Of a stretch of DNA of 64,000 nucleotides, positions 31,881 to 43,616 are shown in pieces. Position 1 is the stretch's first letter. The number at the start of each line of letters is the position of its first letter. Source of the DNA: Flavobacteriales bacterium (GTDB lineage: Bacteria; Bacteroidota; Bacteroidia; Flavobacteriales_F; PHOS-HE28); NCBI GenBank assembly GCA_019638115.1, contig JAHBUK010000003.1, positions 620,001 through 684,000 of the forward strand, written 5' to 3'. The position numbers and the translations under genes are program-made. Under the pieces are notes generated by a model. It was not told the origin of the DNA. It did no database searches and saw only the letters and a program-made list of their open reading frames with translations.

Positions 31881-33800
31881 TTAGCGGATCACCGTCATGC
31901 GCTTGGTCACGCGGTGGCCATCGGCGATCAGGCTGTAGAAGTACACGCCTTCCTGCAGGGCCTCGGTGCTCAGGTCAACACGGTACTCGCCAGCGGCGCG
32001 TCGTCCCTCGTTGATGCCCATCACCAGCTTGCCGCTCACATCATGCAGTTCCAGGCTCACGCGGGCTTCCTTGGTCAGTTCGTAAGGGATCACCACGCTG
32101 CTGGTGGCCGGGTTGGGGAAGCTCTGGCCAAGGCCAACACCACTGGTGGCGTCAATGTCCTCGATCCCTGCGAAGGGGGCGAAGCTCAAACGCACCATGG
32201 GGATGTTCGTGAGCGTGAACCAAGTGCTTTGGTCGGGCTGGTAAACCAAGGAAGAGACCGGACGAGCAAAGCCGGAAGTGGCAACGCGGGTGCGCAGTTC
32301 GCCGCCGTAGGTGCGTACGCAAACCGCATACTCCACACCAGCCTCCAGGGTAACGGGGCTGAGCAGGTCCAGGTTGAACCAGATAGCACCGTTGGCAGGG
32401 GTGAGTTGGGTGGTGGCGGTCACTGAGGTGATGTCCGTTTCGGCCACCAGCTCGGGAGGATCCGTGTCGAAGCGGTAAATGACACCATCGAAAATGGCAC
32501 CCACCTGTGTGCCCGGTACGTTGGTGGAGCCTCGGGCCAAAGCGATCTGCACAGCGAATGCCTGGGCATCGTTCTCCATGTAGAACAGGTTTCCAGCTTG
32601 GTACTCGGGCCACGAACCACCGGATTGCGCACGGTCGTACTGGCCGTTGCGGGATCCGTTGTCGTACGCGTAGATGGTGGGCGATACGCTGAAGCTGCGC
32701 TGTGCGGTGTTATCCACCAGGCGCTCGTCTTCTTCACTCATGCTTAGGTTGTAGTTCACCGTGTACACGCCCGCTTGTGCAGCCGGGGTGTAGTCCGCAC
32801 GCAGGTTTTCGTTCACCACTGATGGGGCGATGCTGGAGGCGCTAGGGCTTGCCGAGAAAACGACGGCGTTCGAGGCATCGCGCACCTCCATGGCCAGGCT
32901 CACGTTGTTGGCCGTGCTGGAGCCTTCGTTGCGCACGGGGCTGCCAAGGCTAAGCGGACGGAGCTGGCTGAACGGGTAAACCGTGTAATCCAGTACATCG
33001 GTGTCCGTGGTCTGTGGTATGAAGCTGCTGATGCGTGGGTTCAGCATACCCACATCGTTCGAGAAACTCTCCACTACGCGCACATCGTCGATCTGCCAGT
33101 GGTAGTGGGTCATGTTTGATGCACTGCCATCATGGGCCCAACGAATGCGCACGTTGGAGGCGTTCGCGCCGATGAACTCGTTCAGGTTCACGCGCATGGT
33201 GTACGTGCCGATGTCCAGATTCACGTACTGGTCGCGGATCGCTGCGATGCGGTTACTGGTTGGCCAGGTGGCACCACCATCGAGACTCACCTCCACGAAA
33301 TGCGAGGAGGCACCGGCACAGCACCAACGCAGGCGCTGGGTCCATTCCAACTGGGCGAAGGGCGTGGCGCTCAGGTCCATCACCGGACTGATCAGGTAAC
33401 CTTCCCAAGAGGTGCAGCTCACGCAGGCGTTGTTCGCCAAGTTGCTGTCGAAGATCATGAAGCCGTTGGCAACACTTTCGCTCTGGATGCGCTCGGCAGT
33501 GCTGCTGAAGTCACCGTTGGGGCCATCGGTGTCGTACATCCACATGTTCCCGTTGGGGCCGCTTACGGTCCATGCACCCAGGCCGTTGTTGCCTGCGAGG
33601 CCATTGGCGAAATCATCGGAGAAGATCACGTCCCCGCCTGCACGCGCTGCTGAGGCGATCACGTTGGGGTTCTCATACCAAGGTTGTTCCTCGGCCTCCC
33701 AATGGGAGAGATCTGGCTGGGTGATCGGTTGCACACGCTGGGCGGAGCAGAGCGTTGTGAGCAGAACACCGGATACGAGCGGTAGGTAACGTAGCGTCAT
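31881..33800 (-). CDS. T9SS type A sorting-domain exported protein
   Basis: Protein of 639 residues with a signal peptide (MTLRYLPLVSGVLLTTLCSAQ). A jellyroll-like region (about 60-270: SDDFANGL, LEWTQRLRWCCAG, WQIDDVRVVES) recalls MAM/adhesion folds. An Ig-like part and a second beta domain follow. The last 75 residues are a T9SS C-terminal sorting domain (GLGQSFPNPATSSVVIPYEL, LHDVSGKLVM, LQEGVYFYSL). It is presumably secreted and attached to the surface. It is paralogous in layout to the broken neighbour at 29883-31745 and to the gene at 33940. No enzymatic motif is seen. Confidence 0.85.
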   Translation of the reverse strand: MTLRYLPLVSGVLLTTLCSAQRVQPITQPDLSHWEAEEQPWYENPNVIASAARAGGDVIFSDDFANGLAGNNGLGAWTVSGPNGNMWMYDTDGPNGDFSSTAERIQSESVANGFMIFDSNLANNACVSCTSWEGYLISPVMDLSATPFAQLEWTQRLRWCCAGASSHFVEVSLDGGATWPTSNRIAAIRDQYVNLDIGTYTMRVNLNEFIGANASNVRIRWAHDGSASNMTHYHWQIDDVRVVESFSNDVGMLNPRISSFIPQTTDTDVLDYTVYPFSQLRPLSLGSPVRNEGSSTANNVSLAMEVRDASNAVVFSASPSASSIAPSVVNENLRADYTPAAQAGVYTVNYNLSMSEEDERLVDNTAQRSFSVSPTIYAYDNGSRNGQYDRAQSGGSWPEYQAGNLFYMENDAQAFAVQIALARGSTNVPGTQVGAIFDGVIYRFDTDPPELVAETDITSVTATTQLTPANGAIWFNLDLLSPVTLEAGVEYAVCVRTYGGELRTRVATSGFARPVSSLVYQPDQSTWFTLTNIPMVRLSFAPFAGIEDIDATSGVGLGQSFPNPATSSVVIPYELTKEARVSLELHDVSGKLVMGINEGRRAAGEYRVDLSTEALQEGVYFYSLIADGHRVTKRMTVIR

Positions 33801-33939
33801 TTCTGTTGAGTGAAAGTTCGGAGGACCAAGCTACGGCTTCGTCCTCCATCTTCCTCAACCGGGCCTTGGGCAAGGGACCACCCGTTCATAGGAACGGATG
33901 CAAGTGCTTGACCAATGAGGAGCCTGCCCAAGCCAACGG

Positions 33940-35727
33940 TCAGCGTCCGGCCACCACGAAGCGGCGGGTCAGCAACCGCTCCCCGGCGTGCAAGCTCAGA
34001 ACATAGCTACCCGCTGATAGGCCGGTCACATCCACGGCTACTTGTTGGGAGCCTGCAGCCAGGGTGCCCAAGCCTTGTGTGCGCTGCACCCGCCCTTGCA
34101 GATCGACCATGGTGTAGAACACTTCCGTGGGTTCGTACAGTTGGAAAGACAACCAACCGTTTTCGCTCATGGGTACCGGATAGATCAGCAACTGCTCGTG
34201 CTCGATCGCGGCCTGTTCGGCTACACCTACGCCGTAATCCGAAACGTGCAAGCGCACCATCGGAACGCTGCGCAGGTAGCTCAGTACGAAGGAGCCACCT
34301 TCCATGATAACGCTGCCGCCAATGGGGCCGTTGCCGCTCAGCGATACATACAGTTCGTTCCCGTCGTCCAAGTGCTGGATCCCAACGAAATAGTCGCCTG
34401 CGGCCAGGTCTACGGGTGAGGCGAAGGCGAGGTATAGTGGCAGGGCAGCGCCAGCTTGCAGCACGTCGGCTTCCGTAAGGGTGTGGCGTGCAGTACTGTC
34501 CACAAAAGCCATGTTGCTGTCGAACAGCATGCCGCGCACCTGGGCACCCACCTGCGAATTGCCGCTGAGCACCGCACTGATGCCTCGCACGGTGCCGCTG
34601 TTCAACAGTTCCATGCGGTTGGAGGTGATGAAGTTCTGGCTGCCACCAATACCGCCTTGCACCACATCGGCATCGCGGGCCATGGCGCCATAGCCGTTCT
34701 CCCATCCGGGGCCGGTTATCCGCAGGTTTTTGCTGAGTTGGTTGTCGCTCGGGTCGTTATCCGGGGTCAACGCACCGATCCGTCCTTCCACGCTCATCAG
34801 CCCAACACCGGTGGAGGTCCAGGTGATCGGTAGCACCACGCGGCGCTGTTCCCCGGGGATCATGGGGCCGATGGGCTGCTGCGAGACCAGCTGTTGCTCC
34901 TCACCGTTGAACAGTACGCGGGCTTCCACGCCGGTCACATCCACCACCTGCATGCCTCGGTTCATGATGGTCACCGTGGCGAAGAAGGGGCCTGCATGTT
35001 CCAGCGGCATCATGGAGTAGGCCAGGGTGCGCGCCGGATCGATGAAGGGGTCGGCAGCATGGTCGCCCAAGGTCACATCGATCACGGACATGTCGAAGGG
35101 CAGGCGCTCGCGCAGGCAGATGTCGTCCACCGCGAAGCCGCTTGCCCAGTTGCCGTTGTCGCTCCAGCGGAAGCGCAGTTGGAAGTTGGCCTGGCCATCG
35201 AATGCGCTGAGGTCCACGCTCAGGGTCTGCCAGACAGCGCTTTGCACCGGCACGGTCGCCATAAGGATCCAGCCACTTCCGATGTTGGCTTCCACGAAGG
35301 CCTCGCCACCACCGAAGCTCTGCTCGTGGAATACCCGGCATTCCAGGCCTACGCCACTGCGGGTGGAAAGGTCGATCACCGGGGTGGTGAGCATCACCTC
35401 GGCCATGTTGCAGTTGCAGGGCGGGGCATCGTCGTTGGCCATGGCTGAGCGGTTGCCGACCGGCACATCGGGTACCGGGAAGAAGCCTCCGGCATTGGCG
35501 TCTTGCGCTGTGCCGGTGGTCCATGCCGGAACGAACTCCTCCAGTCCATTGCCGTCGGGATCCTGCCGTTCCACGGCCGGGCCAATGTCCCAACCGCTCG
35601 GTATGCCGGTCTCGAAGTCGCTGGAGAAAAAGCACGCTGCTGCCCGGTCCTGCCCCAGCATGCGGGAGTGCGGCCCGAGCAGTGCGATGGACAGGAGGCT
35701 GATCGGAAGAAGGGCGTGCACGGTCAT
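33940..35727 (-). CDS. T9SS type A sorting-domain exported protein
   Basis: Protein of 595 residues. After a signal segment (LLPISLLSIALLGPHSRMLGQ) comes a jellyroll-like domain (SSDFETGIPSGWDIG, SDNGNWASGFAVDDICL), then Ig-like repeats. The C-terminal sorting domain is YPVPMSENGWLSFQLYE, then YTMVDLQGRVQR and LSAGSYVLSLHAGERLLTRRF. It is the first of three tandem exported proteins on this strand, probably a surface adhesin-like set, although each has its own upstream gap. No catalytic residues stand out. Confidence 0.85.
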   Translation of the reverse strand: MTVHALLPISLLSIALLGPHSRMLGQDRAAACFFSSDFETGIPSGWDIGPAVERQDPDGNGLEEFVPAWTTGTAQDANAGGFFPVPDVPVGNRSAMANDDAPPCNCNMAEVMLTTPVIDLSTRSGVGLECRVFHEQSFGGGEAFVEANIGSGWILMATVPVQSAVWQTLSVDLSAFDGQANFQLRFRWSDNGNWASGFAVDDICLRERLPFDMSVIDVTLGDHAADPFIDPARTLAYSMMPLEHAGPFFATVTIMNRGMQVVDVTGVEARVLFNGEEQQLVSQQPIGPMIPGEQRRVVLPITWTSTGVGLMSVEGRIGALTPDNDPSDNQLSKNLRITGPGWENGYGAMARDADVVQGGIGGSQNFITSNRMELLNSGTVRGISAVLSGNSQVGAQVRGMLFDSNMAFVDSTARHTLTEADVLQAGAALPLYLAFASPVDLAAGDYFVGIQHLDDGNELYVSLSGNGPIGGSVIMEGGSFVLSYLRSVPMVRLHVSDYGVGVAEQAAIEHEQLLIYPVPMSENGWLSFQLYEPTEVFYTMVDLQGRVQRTQGLGTLAAGSQQVAVDVTGLSAGSYVLSLHAGERLLTRRFVVAGR

Positions 35728-35834
35728 GGGCAGGTATGGCGAAAAGCTCCGCCAATGGACGGAACGGGCGCGAATTTACCGGTTCTGCGCAGTGCAGCCC
35801 GTGTAGGTCCGTTGGCCCGGATTCCGTTGCCCGC

Positions 35835-38699
<2,865 letters not shown>

Positions 38700-38752
38700 G
38701 TGCTGTGCCGCGCGTTTGGCGTGGTGGCTTTGGGTTCCTGTTGAAGGGCCGG

Positions 38753-38760
38753 CAAATATA
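38753..38760 (-). promoter_or_regulatory. -7 promoter box (TATATTTG) of gcvP
   Basis: Exact TAnnTTTG match on the minus strand, followed by CCGGCC. Confidence 0.55.
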
Positions 38761-38854
38761 CTTGCGGCGCCCCCCTGTGCAGTGATCTTGACCGGGCGCT
38801 CGGTGGCTTGGAACAACCTTCCTTGGCGCCCTGTTCGGCGCTGCTTGTGGCGTC

Positions 38855-38862
38855 TATCTTTG
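38855..38862 (+). promoter_or_regulatory. -7 promoter box (TATCTTTG) of the 38872 gene
   Basis: Exact TAnnTTTG followed by GCCACCGCC and then the ATG, with only 9 bp between box and start. A nearly leaderless transcript is expected. Confidence 0.55.
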
Positions 38863-38871
38863 GCCACCGCC

Positions 38872-39507
38872 ATGCGCCACGCCCTGACCCTGGTCCTCGC
38901 CATTCTTTCCTGCATTGTTGCGTTCGCACAGGCGCCTTCAGCTCCCGACCGCATCCTGCTCATGAACGGGCAGATCATTGAGACCAAGGTGATGGGCCAG
39001 AGCTCGTTGGAGGTGCGCTACCTCGATACCAGCCGCAGCGGCCTGATCCGCGAACGCAGTGAGCCCACCAGCAGCGTGTTCTCCGTTACCGACAGCCTGG
39101 GCCGTGAGCGCATCTGGTATTTCCACGATACCATTTTCGGCAACGACCTCACCATTGAGCAGATGCGCTGGTTCATCAAAGGGGAACAGGATGCGCGCAT
39201 CGGCTACAAGCCCGTGTTGCCGGTGCTGGGCGGCTTCCTGCTCGGGGCTGGCCTCACCACAGCACTGGACCTGGAGGTGAACGCACTGTTGTTGCCACCC
39301 CTCTACGCAGGCATCATGGCCATGCCACGGGTACATGTCACCTTCGGCTCGGTGCGCGACCCCTACATGGAAGGCAACGAGTTCTATGCCTTGGGTTATG
39401 CCAAGGTGGGCCGCGGAAAGCGTGTGGTCCGTTCGCTGATCTCCACGGCCGCAGGTGTGGTGACCGGTTATGCCGTGCGGCAACTGGTGATCAACCCCAA
39501 CCTCTGA
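38872..39507 (+). CDS. Exported or membrane protein, function unknown
   Basis: Protein of 211 residues that I do not recognise. A signal peptide (MRHALTLVLAILSCIVAFAQ) is followed by a beta-rich part (DRILLMNGQIIETKVMGQ, WYFHDTIFGNDLT) resembling the small 'LLLMNGQ/KG' domain seen on many Bacteroidota envelope proteins. Two hydrophobic stretches follow (VLPVLGGFLLGAGLTTALD; ALLLPPLYAGIMAM). The C-terminus is another weak hydrophobic segment (LISTAAGVVTGYAVRQLV). It is divergent from gcvP and upstream of kynU on the same strand, 64 bp before the kynU start. Confidence 0.75.
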   Translation: MRHALTLVLAILSCIVAFAQAPSAPDRILLMNGQIIETKVMGQSSLEVRYLDTSRSGLIRERSEPTSSVFSVTDSLGRERIWYFHDTIFGNDLTIEQMRWFIKGEQDARIGYKPVLPVLGGFLLGAGLTTALDLEVNALLLPPLYAGIMAMPRVHVTFGSVRDPYMEGNEFYALGYAKVGRGKRVVRSLISTAAGVVTGYAVRQLVINPNL

Positions 39508-39554
39508 TCGGGGCCAAAAGCAACGATCGTCAGTATGGTCGGGCGGGTGGCGCC

Positions 39555-39562
39555 TACTTTTG
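39555..39562 (+). promoter_or_regulatory. -7 promoter box (TACTTTTG) of kynU
   Basis: Exact TAnnTTTG followed by GCCGACATC and then the ATG at 39572, 9 bp after the box. Confidence 0.55.
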
Positions 39563-39571
39563 GCCGACATC

Positions 39572-40996
39572 ATGGACCCCTTCGAGAACAGTCTTGCTTA
39601 TGCCCAGACCCGGGATGCCGCCGATCCACTGCGCGCCTTCCGGTCAGAGTTCCACTTTCCCCAGCACCCCGGGTCAGGCCCGGGGCAGGTTGCTAAGGAT
39701 GTGCTCTATTTCACCGGCAACTCGCTCGGCCTCCAACCGAAAGCCGCTGCCGATGCGCTGAAGCAGGAGCTCGACGATTGGGCGCGCTTCGGGGTGGAAG
39801 GGCACTTCAATGCCAAGCACCCGTGGTACAGTTATCATGAGGAACTCACGCCTTCGCTGGCCCGTTTGGTGGGTGCGCTGCCCGAAGAGGTGGTGGCCAT
39901 GAACCAGCTCACCAGCAACCTGCACTTCCTGATGGTGAGCTTCTACCGCCCCAGGGGAAGGCGGAAGAAGATCCTCACGGAAACGCGGCCCTTCCCCAGC
40001 GATACCTACGCTTTCGCATCGCAGATCGCCTTCCACGGTGGTGACCCGGAGACCGACCTCGTCGAAGTGCAACCCCGTGCTGGCGAGCACACCCTGCGCA
40101 CCGAGGACATCATCGCCAAGATCAACGAGTTGGGTGATGAACTCGCGCTGGTCTGCTTCGGTGGCGTCAACTTCTACACCGGTCAGGCCTTCGACATGGC
40201 GGCCATCACTAAGGCCGCACATGCCGTGGGCGCCATCGCCGGCTTCGATCTGGCCCATGCCGCCGGTAATCTGCATCTGAAGCTCCACGACTGGAACGTG
40301 GACTTCGCCTGCTGGTGCAGCTACAAGTACCTCAACAGCGGACCCGGCAGTGTGGCCGGAGCCTTCGTGCATCAGCGGCATTTGGGACCCAAACCTGCGC
40401 AGGATCTCCCAACGCAGGAGGGGACCCTGCGTACACATCCCGCAGGGTCCCTTTCAGGAGACCCTGCGGAGGTATCCGGGTCCCTTTCAGGAGGCCCTGC
40501 GGAGGTTTACCTCGGGAAGGGCCTACCCCTCTTCGCCGGCTGGTGGGGACACGACAAGGCCGAGCGCTTCAAGATGGAGCGCACCTTCAAGCCCATACCG
40601 ACCGCTGAAGCGTGGCAGGTGAGCAACGCACCGGTGTTCAGCATGGCCTTGCACCGCGTGGCGTTGGAACAGTTCGATCGTGCGGGCATCGCCAACCTGC
40701 GCAACAAGAGCGAACAACTCACCGCCTATCTGGCTTTCATTGTCGCGGAAGTGGCCAACGCCACCGGCACCAAGCTCGAAGTGATCACCCCCAATGATCC
40801 CACCCAACGCGGCTGCCAGCTCAGCATCCTCGCGCACGGCCACGGCAAGGCCCTGTTCAATCGCATCACCGAGCGCGGTGTCATTGCCGACTGGCGCGAA
40901 CCCAACGTGATCCGTGTTGCACCCGTCCCGATGTACAACTCGTTCGAGGACGTCTGGCGCTTCGGGGAGGTATTGACGGAATGTTTGAATGGATGA
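39572..40996 (+). CDS. kynU: Kynureninase with palindromic in-frame insertions
   Basis: PLP enzyme that converts 3-hydroxykynurenine to 3-hydroxyanthranilate in NAD synthesis from tryptophan. It has 474 residues, about 50 more than is typical. The PLP Lys is in WCSYKYLNSGPGSVAG; DLAHAAGNL and FTGNSLGLQPK also match. The excess lies in two places. A short Pro/Gly stretch (HPGSGPGQVA) near residue 35 is encoded by a palindrome. About 45 residues near 271-314 are encoded by hairpins and a 33-bp direct repeat (SGDPAEV, SGGPAEV), just before PLFAGWWGHDK. Both keep the frame and sit at loops of the fold, so the enzyme may well be active. Confidence 0.95.
   Translation: MDPFENSLAYAQTRDAADPLRAFRSEFHFPQHPGSGPGQVAKDVLYFTGNSLGLQPKAAADALKQELDDWARFGVEGHFNAKHPWYSYHEELTPSLARLVGALPEEVVAMNQLTSNLHFLMVSFYRPRGRRKKILTETRPFPSDTYAFASQIAFHGGDPETDLVEVQPRAGEHTLRTEDIIAKINELGDELALVCFGGVNFYTGQAFDMAAITKAAHAVGAIAGFDLAHAAGNLHLKLHDWNVDFACWCSYKYLNSGPGSVAGAFVHQRHLGPKPAQDLPTQEGTLRTHPAGSLSGDPAEVSGSLSGGPAEVYLGKGLPLFAGWWGHDKAERFKMERTFKPIPTAEAWQVSNAPVFSMALHRVALEQFDRAGIANLRNKSEQLTAYLAFIVAEVANATGTKLEVITPNDPTQRGCQLSILAHGHGKALFNRITERGVIADWREPNVIRVAPVPMYNSFEDVWRFGEVLTECLNG
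39667..39685. repeat. Palindromic element 1 inside kynU
   Basis: CCCCGGGTCAGGCCCGGGG is a perfect 7-bp inverted repeat with a 5-nt loop. It encodes a Pro/Gly-rich stretch absent from the usual kynureninase sequence. Confidence 0.75.
40388..40510. repeat. Palindromic and tandem element 2 inside kynU
   Basis: GGGACCCTGCG (40421-40431) pairs with CGCAGGGTCCC (40441-40451). CGCAGGGTC (40441-40449) also pairs with GACCCTGCG (40460-40468). A 29-bp block at 40445-40473 recurs at 40478-40506 with one mismatch. The 33-bp period equals 11 codons. CCTGCGCAGG (40394-40403) is a further small palindrome. Confidence 0.85.
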
Positions 40997-41215
40997 AAAA
41001 CAGGTGAATGGTCGATGGTGAATGGCGAATGGGTCTAGAAGGTGAATGGTCAATGTCGAATAGCGAATGGGTAATGCCGTTACCTCCAACGCGGTCGCTT
41101 GCACTTCACCATGCACCGGTCGCCATTCACCTATTGCGCGATGGCCTTGGAACACAAGCCACACCTCTTTGCTTCTTCCCATTCACCAATGACCATTCGC
41201 CATTCGCCTTCTGAC
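40984..41215. repeat. Heptad array (GGTGAAT) between kynU and kmo
   Basis: The left arm (40984-41077) has units GGTGAAT, GGTCGAT, GGCGAAT, GGTCAAT and AGCGAAT, beginning within the last kynU codons. The right arm (about 41105-41215) has the inverse CGCCATTC, ACCTATT, CCCATTC and ACCAATG. The same family occurs at 22076-22155 and 23640-23783. No gene is seen in this 265-bp gap. Confidence 0.85.
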
Positions 41216-41261
41216 CTCCATTGATGAACTACCGATACCTATCGGAACGCGTACCTCACCC

Positions 41262-42602
41262 ATGAAAACCATCACCATCGTCGGCGGCGGACTCGTTGGA
41301 AGCCTGCTTGCTGTATTCCTCGCCAAGCGCGGCCACAACGTTTCGGTGTACGAGCGTCGTCCCGATCCGCGCAGGACCAACGTGTATGCGGGGCGCAGCA
41401 TCAACCTGGTGGTGAGCCACCGCGGGTGGACCGCCTTGAAAGCAGCCGGTGTGCACGAGGCCGTGGAGCGGATCGTGGTGCCGGTGCATGCGCGCATGAC
41501 ACACGACCGCGAAGGCAACACCACGCGCCTGCCCTACAGCATCGACGAGCGGCCGATCCACAGTGTGAGCCGTGGCGAACTGAACAAGGTGATGCTCACC
41601 GAGGCGGAGATGTTCCCCAACGTGAAGCTCCACTTCGGCCAGCGTTGCGCGGCTGTGGACCTTGACCATGCCACCTGCGTATTCGAGAACGAAGCAGGCG
41701 AGCCCACCACCGTGAAGGCCGACCTGGTCTTCGGTAGCGATGGTGCACCCAGCGCCGTGCGGCAGGAGATGATGAAGGGACGCTTCACCTTCAGCCAAAC
41801 CTTCATCGAGCACGATTACAAAGAGATCGCCTTCGCGCCCAAGCCCGATGGCACGCCGCAGATGGACCCGCACTGCCTGCACATCTGGCCGCGCCGCTGG
41901 TTCATGATGATGGGCCTCGCCAACACCGACGGCGGTTTCACCGGCACGCTCTTCATGCCGCACGAGGGCGAGTTCTCCTTCGACACCATCAAGGACGAGA
42001 AGGACCTCATGCGCTTCTTCGGCGACCACTTCAAGGACGCCATCCCCATGCTGCCCGACCTCGCAGAGCAGTACTTCCGCAACCCGCAGAGCAACCTCGC
42101 CATCATCCGCTGCTCCCCGTGGACACACAAGGACAAGGTGGCGCTGATCGGCGATGCGGCCCACGCCATCGTGCCTTTCTATGGCGAAGGCATGAACGCC
42201 GGCTACGAGGATTGCAAAGTGCTCAACGACATCCTGGACCAGCACGGCGATGACAACTGGGGCACGGTGCTCGACGCCTACCACAAAGCGCGCAAGCCCA
42301 ACGGCGACGCCATCGCCGACCTATCGCTCCGCAACTTCGTGGAGATGCGCGACCTCGTCGCTGATCCTCAATTCATTTTGCGCAAGAAGATCGAAGGGCG
42401 CCTGCAAGCGCGCCACCCCGACAAGTGGCTGCCGCTCTACAGCCAGGTGAAGTTCAGCGACATCGGCTACAAAGCAGCGTGGGACGAAGGCTTGCGCCAC
42501 GACCGCATCATGGAACAGGTGCTGGCCATGCCGGGTATTGAGGAGAAGTGGGAGAGCGAGGAGGTGGAGAAGGTGGCGTTGGGGTTGTTGGGGAATGATT
42601 GA
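41262..42602 (+). CDS. kmo: Kynurenine 3-monooxygenase
   Basis: FAD-dependent monooxygenase of 446 residues that hydroxylates L-kynurenine with NADPH, giving the substrate of kynureninase. The FAD-binding GxGxxG is ITIVGGGLVGSLLAVFLAKRG. The second flavin motif GDAAHAIVPFYGEGMNAGYEDC is intact. PNGDAIADLSLRNFVEMRD is characteristic of KMO proteins. It follows kynU on the same strand after a repeat-filled gap, so the two probably form a small de novo NAD unit. Confidence 0.96.
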   Translation: MKTITIVGGGLVGSLLAVFLAKRGHNVSVYERRPDPRRTNVYAGRSINLVVSHRGWTALKAAGVHEAVERIVVPVHARMTHDREGNTTRLPYSIDERPIHSVSRGELNKVMLTEAEMFPNVKLHFGQRCAAVDLDHATCVFENEAGEPTTVKADLVFGSDGAPSAVRQEMMKGRFTFSQTFIEHDYKEIAFAPKPDGTPQMDPHCLHIWPRRWFMMMGLANTDGGFTGTLFMPHEGEFSFDTIKDEKDLMRFFGDHFKDAIPMLPDLAEQYFRNPQSNLAIIRCSPWTHKDKVALIGDAAHAIVPFYGEGMNAGYEDCKVLNDILDQHGDDNWGTVLDAYHKARKPNGDAIADLSLRNFVEMRDLVADPQFILRKKIEGRLQARHPDKWLPLYSQVKFSDIGYKAAWDEGLRHDRIMEQVLAMPGIEEKWESEEVEKVALGLLGND

Positions 42603-42730
42603 TCAGCGGTTCATTTTCCCGAGTGGTGTGCCCCTGTAGATGCTGCGCCACTGATCCCCACACGCCTTGGTTGACACTTTGCCCTCCTCCGCCCCGTTAT
42701 CCGGTGGTGCCTCGCCGCACTTTCGTGTCC

Positions 42731-43582
42731 ATGCAACGGCTGCTGTTCCAATCGCTCATCGTCCTGCTTGCGCTGCCCACCTTCGGGCAGGGCCTCATGT
42801 CGCGCAAGCGGCCAGACCTGATCCCGCTGGATGGCAAGGCGCGTCGCATGGGCTTCTACCTGGCGCCCGGCCTCACCTACACGCTGCCGCGCTTCAAGGA
42901 CGAGGAGGAAGAGGTGTTCCGCAGCGGCGACACGAGCTACACCGCGCTCTACGACCCCAACGGACGCTTGGGCATCTACCTCGAAGGGGGCCTCTCATGG
43001 TACACCCGCGACCCCGTGGTGGTGGACTATTTCGATGTGGGCCTGGCCTACAAGAACCTGCGCGGACGGGAGGCTTTCGAAAGCACCTATGTCCGTGCGG
43101 ACAGCACTGCGCCATTCGCTGGTGAAGGGGCTTTCGCCGAGCGCCTGCTCACCTTCCACGCCAATGCCAACAAGTTCATCCAGGTGGCGGACTACCAGTT
43201 CATCCAACTCAGCCTGGGTGCCAACGTGGATTACCGCTTGGGCAGCAGCTATGAGCACACCGGCGACCCCATTCTCAACGGCCACAGCTTCCCCCCGGAC
43301 CTCATCACGCAGGCCCATTTCAAGCTGGGCTACGGTTTCAAGGTTACCGGCAGCATGCTCATCATCCCCGCTGTTGAAACGCCCGTCTTCAGCTTCACGC
43401 CGCAGGACCAAGGCTTCGGGCAACTTCAGTGGTTCAGCAGCAACTACCGGCCGCTGATCTTCAGTGTGCGCTTCCTGTGGTTGCGTGCGCGCAGTGGCAT
43501 CGATTGTCCGCCACCCGTGCGCCAGCCTGGTGAGAAACGCAGTAAGCGCAAGGTCTACAAGCCGGACAGCTACCACCCCTGA
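42731..43582 (+). CDS. Exported protein, possibly outer-membrane barrel
   Basis: Protein of 283 residues with a signal peptide (MQRLLFQSLIVLLALPTFGQG). The rest alternates polar and aromatic residues (MGFYLAPGLTYTLPRF, LGIYLEGGLSWYTRDP, LGYGFKVTGSMLIIP, RPLIFSVRFLWLRARSG), as in small outer-membrane beta-barrels. A basic tail (GEKRSKRKVYKPDSYHP) follows. I do not recognise the family. The start at 42731 was chosen for the signal peptide; the frame is open back to 42599. The stop faces a convergent metallo-hydrolase gene after 34 bp. Confidence 0.75.
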   Translation: MQRLLFQSLIVLLALPTFGQGLMSRKRPDLIPLDGKARRMGFYLAPGLTYTLPRFKDEEEEVFRSGDTSYTALYDPNGRLGIYLEGGLSWYTRDPVVVDYFDVGLAYKNLRGREAFESTYVRADSTAPFAGEGAFAERLLTFHANANKFIQVADYQFIQLSLGANVDYRLGSSYEHTGDPILNGHSFPPDLITQAHFKLGYGFKVTGSMLIIPAVETPVFSFTPQDQGFGQLQWFSSNYRPLIFSVRFLWLRARSGIDCPPPVRQPGEKRSKRKVYKPDSYHP

Positions 43583-43616
43583 GCGAACAGCTCCGTTGTG
43601 CGCGGTCTCCTTGGTG

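Noticed and set aside
39572..40996. kynU as a pseudogene because of its inserts
   Set aside because: Both inserts keep the frame, and all catalytic blocks are intact.
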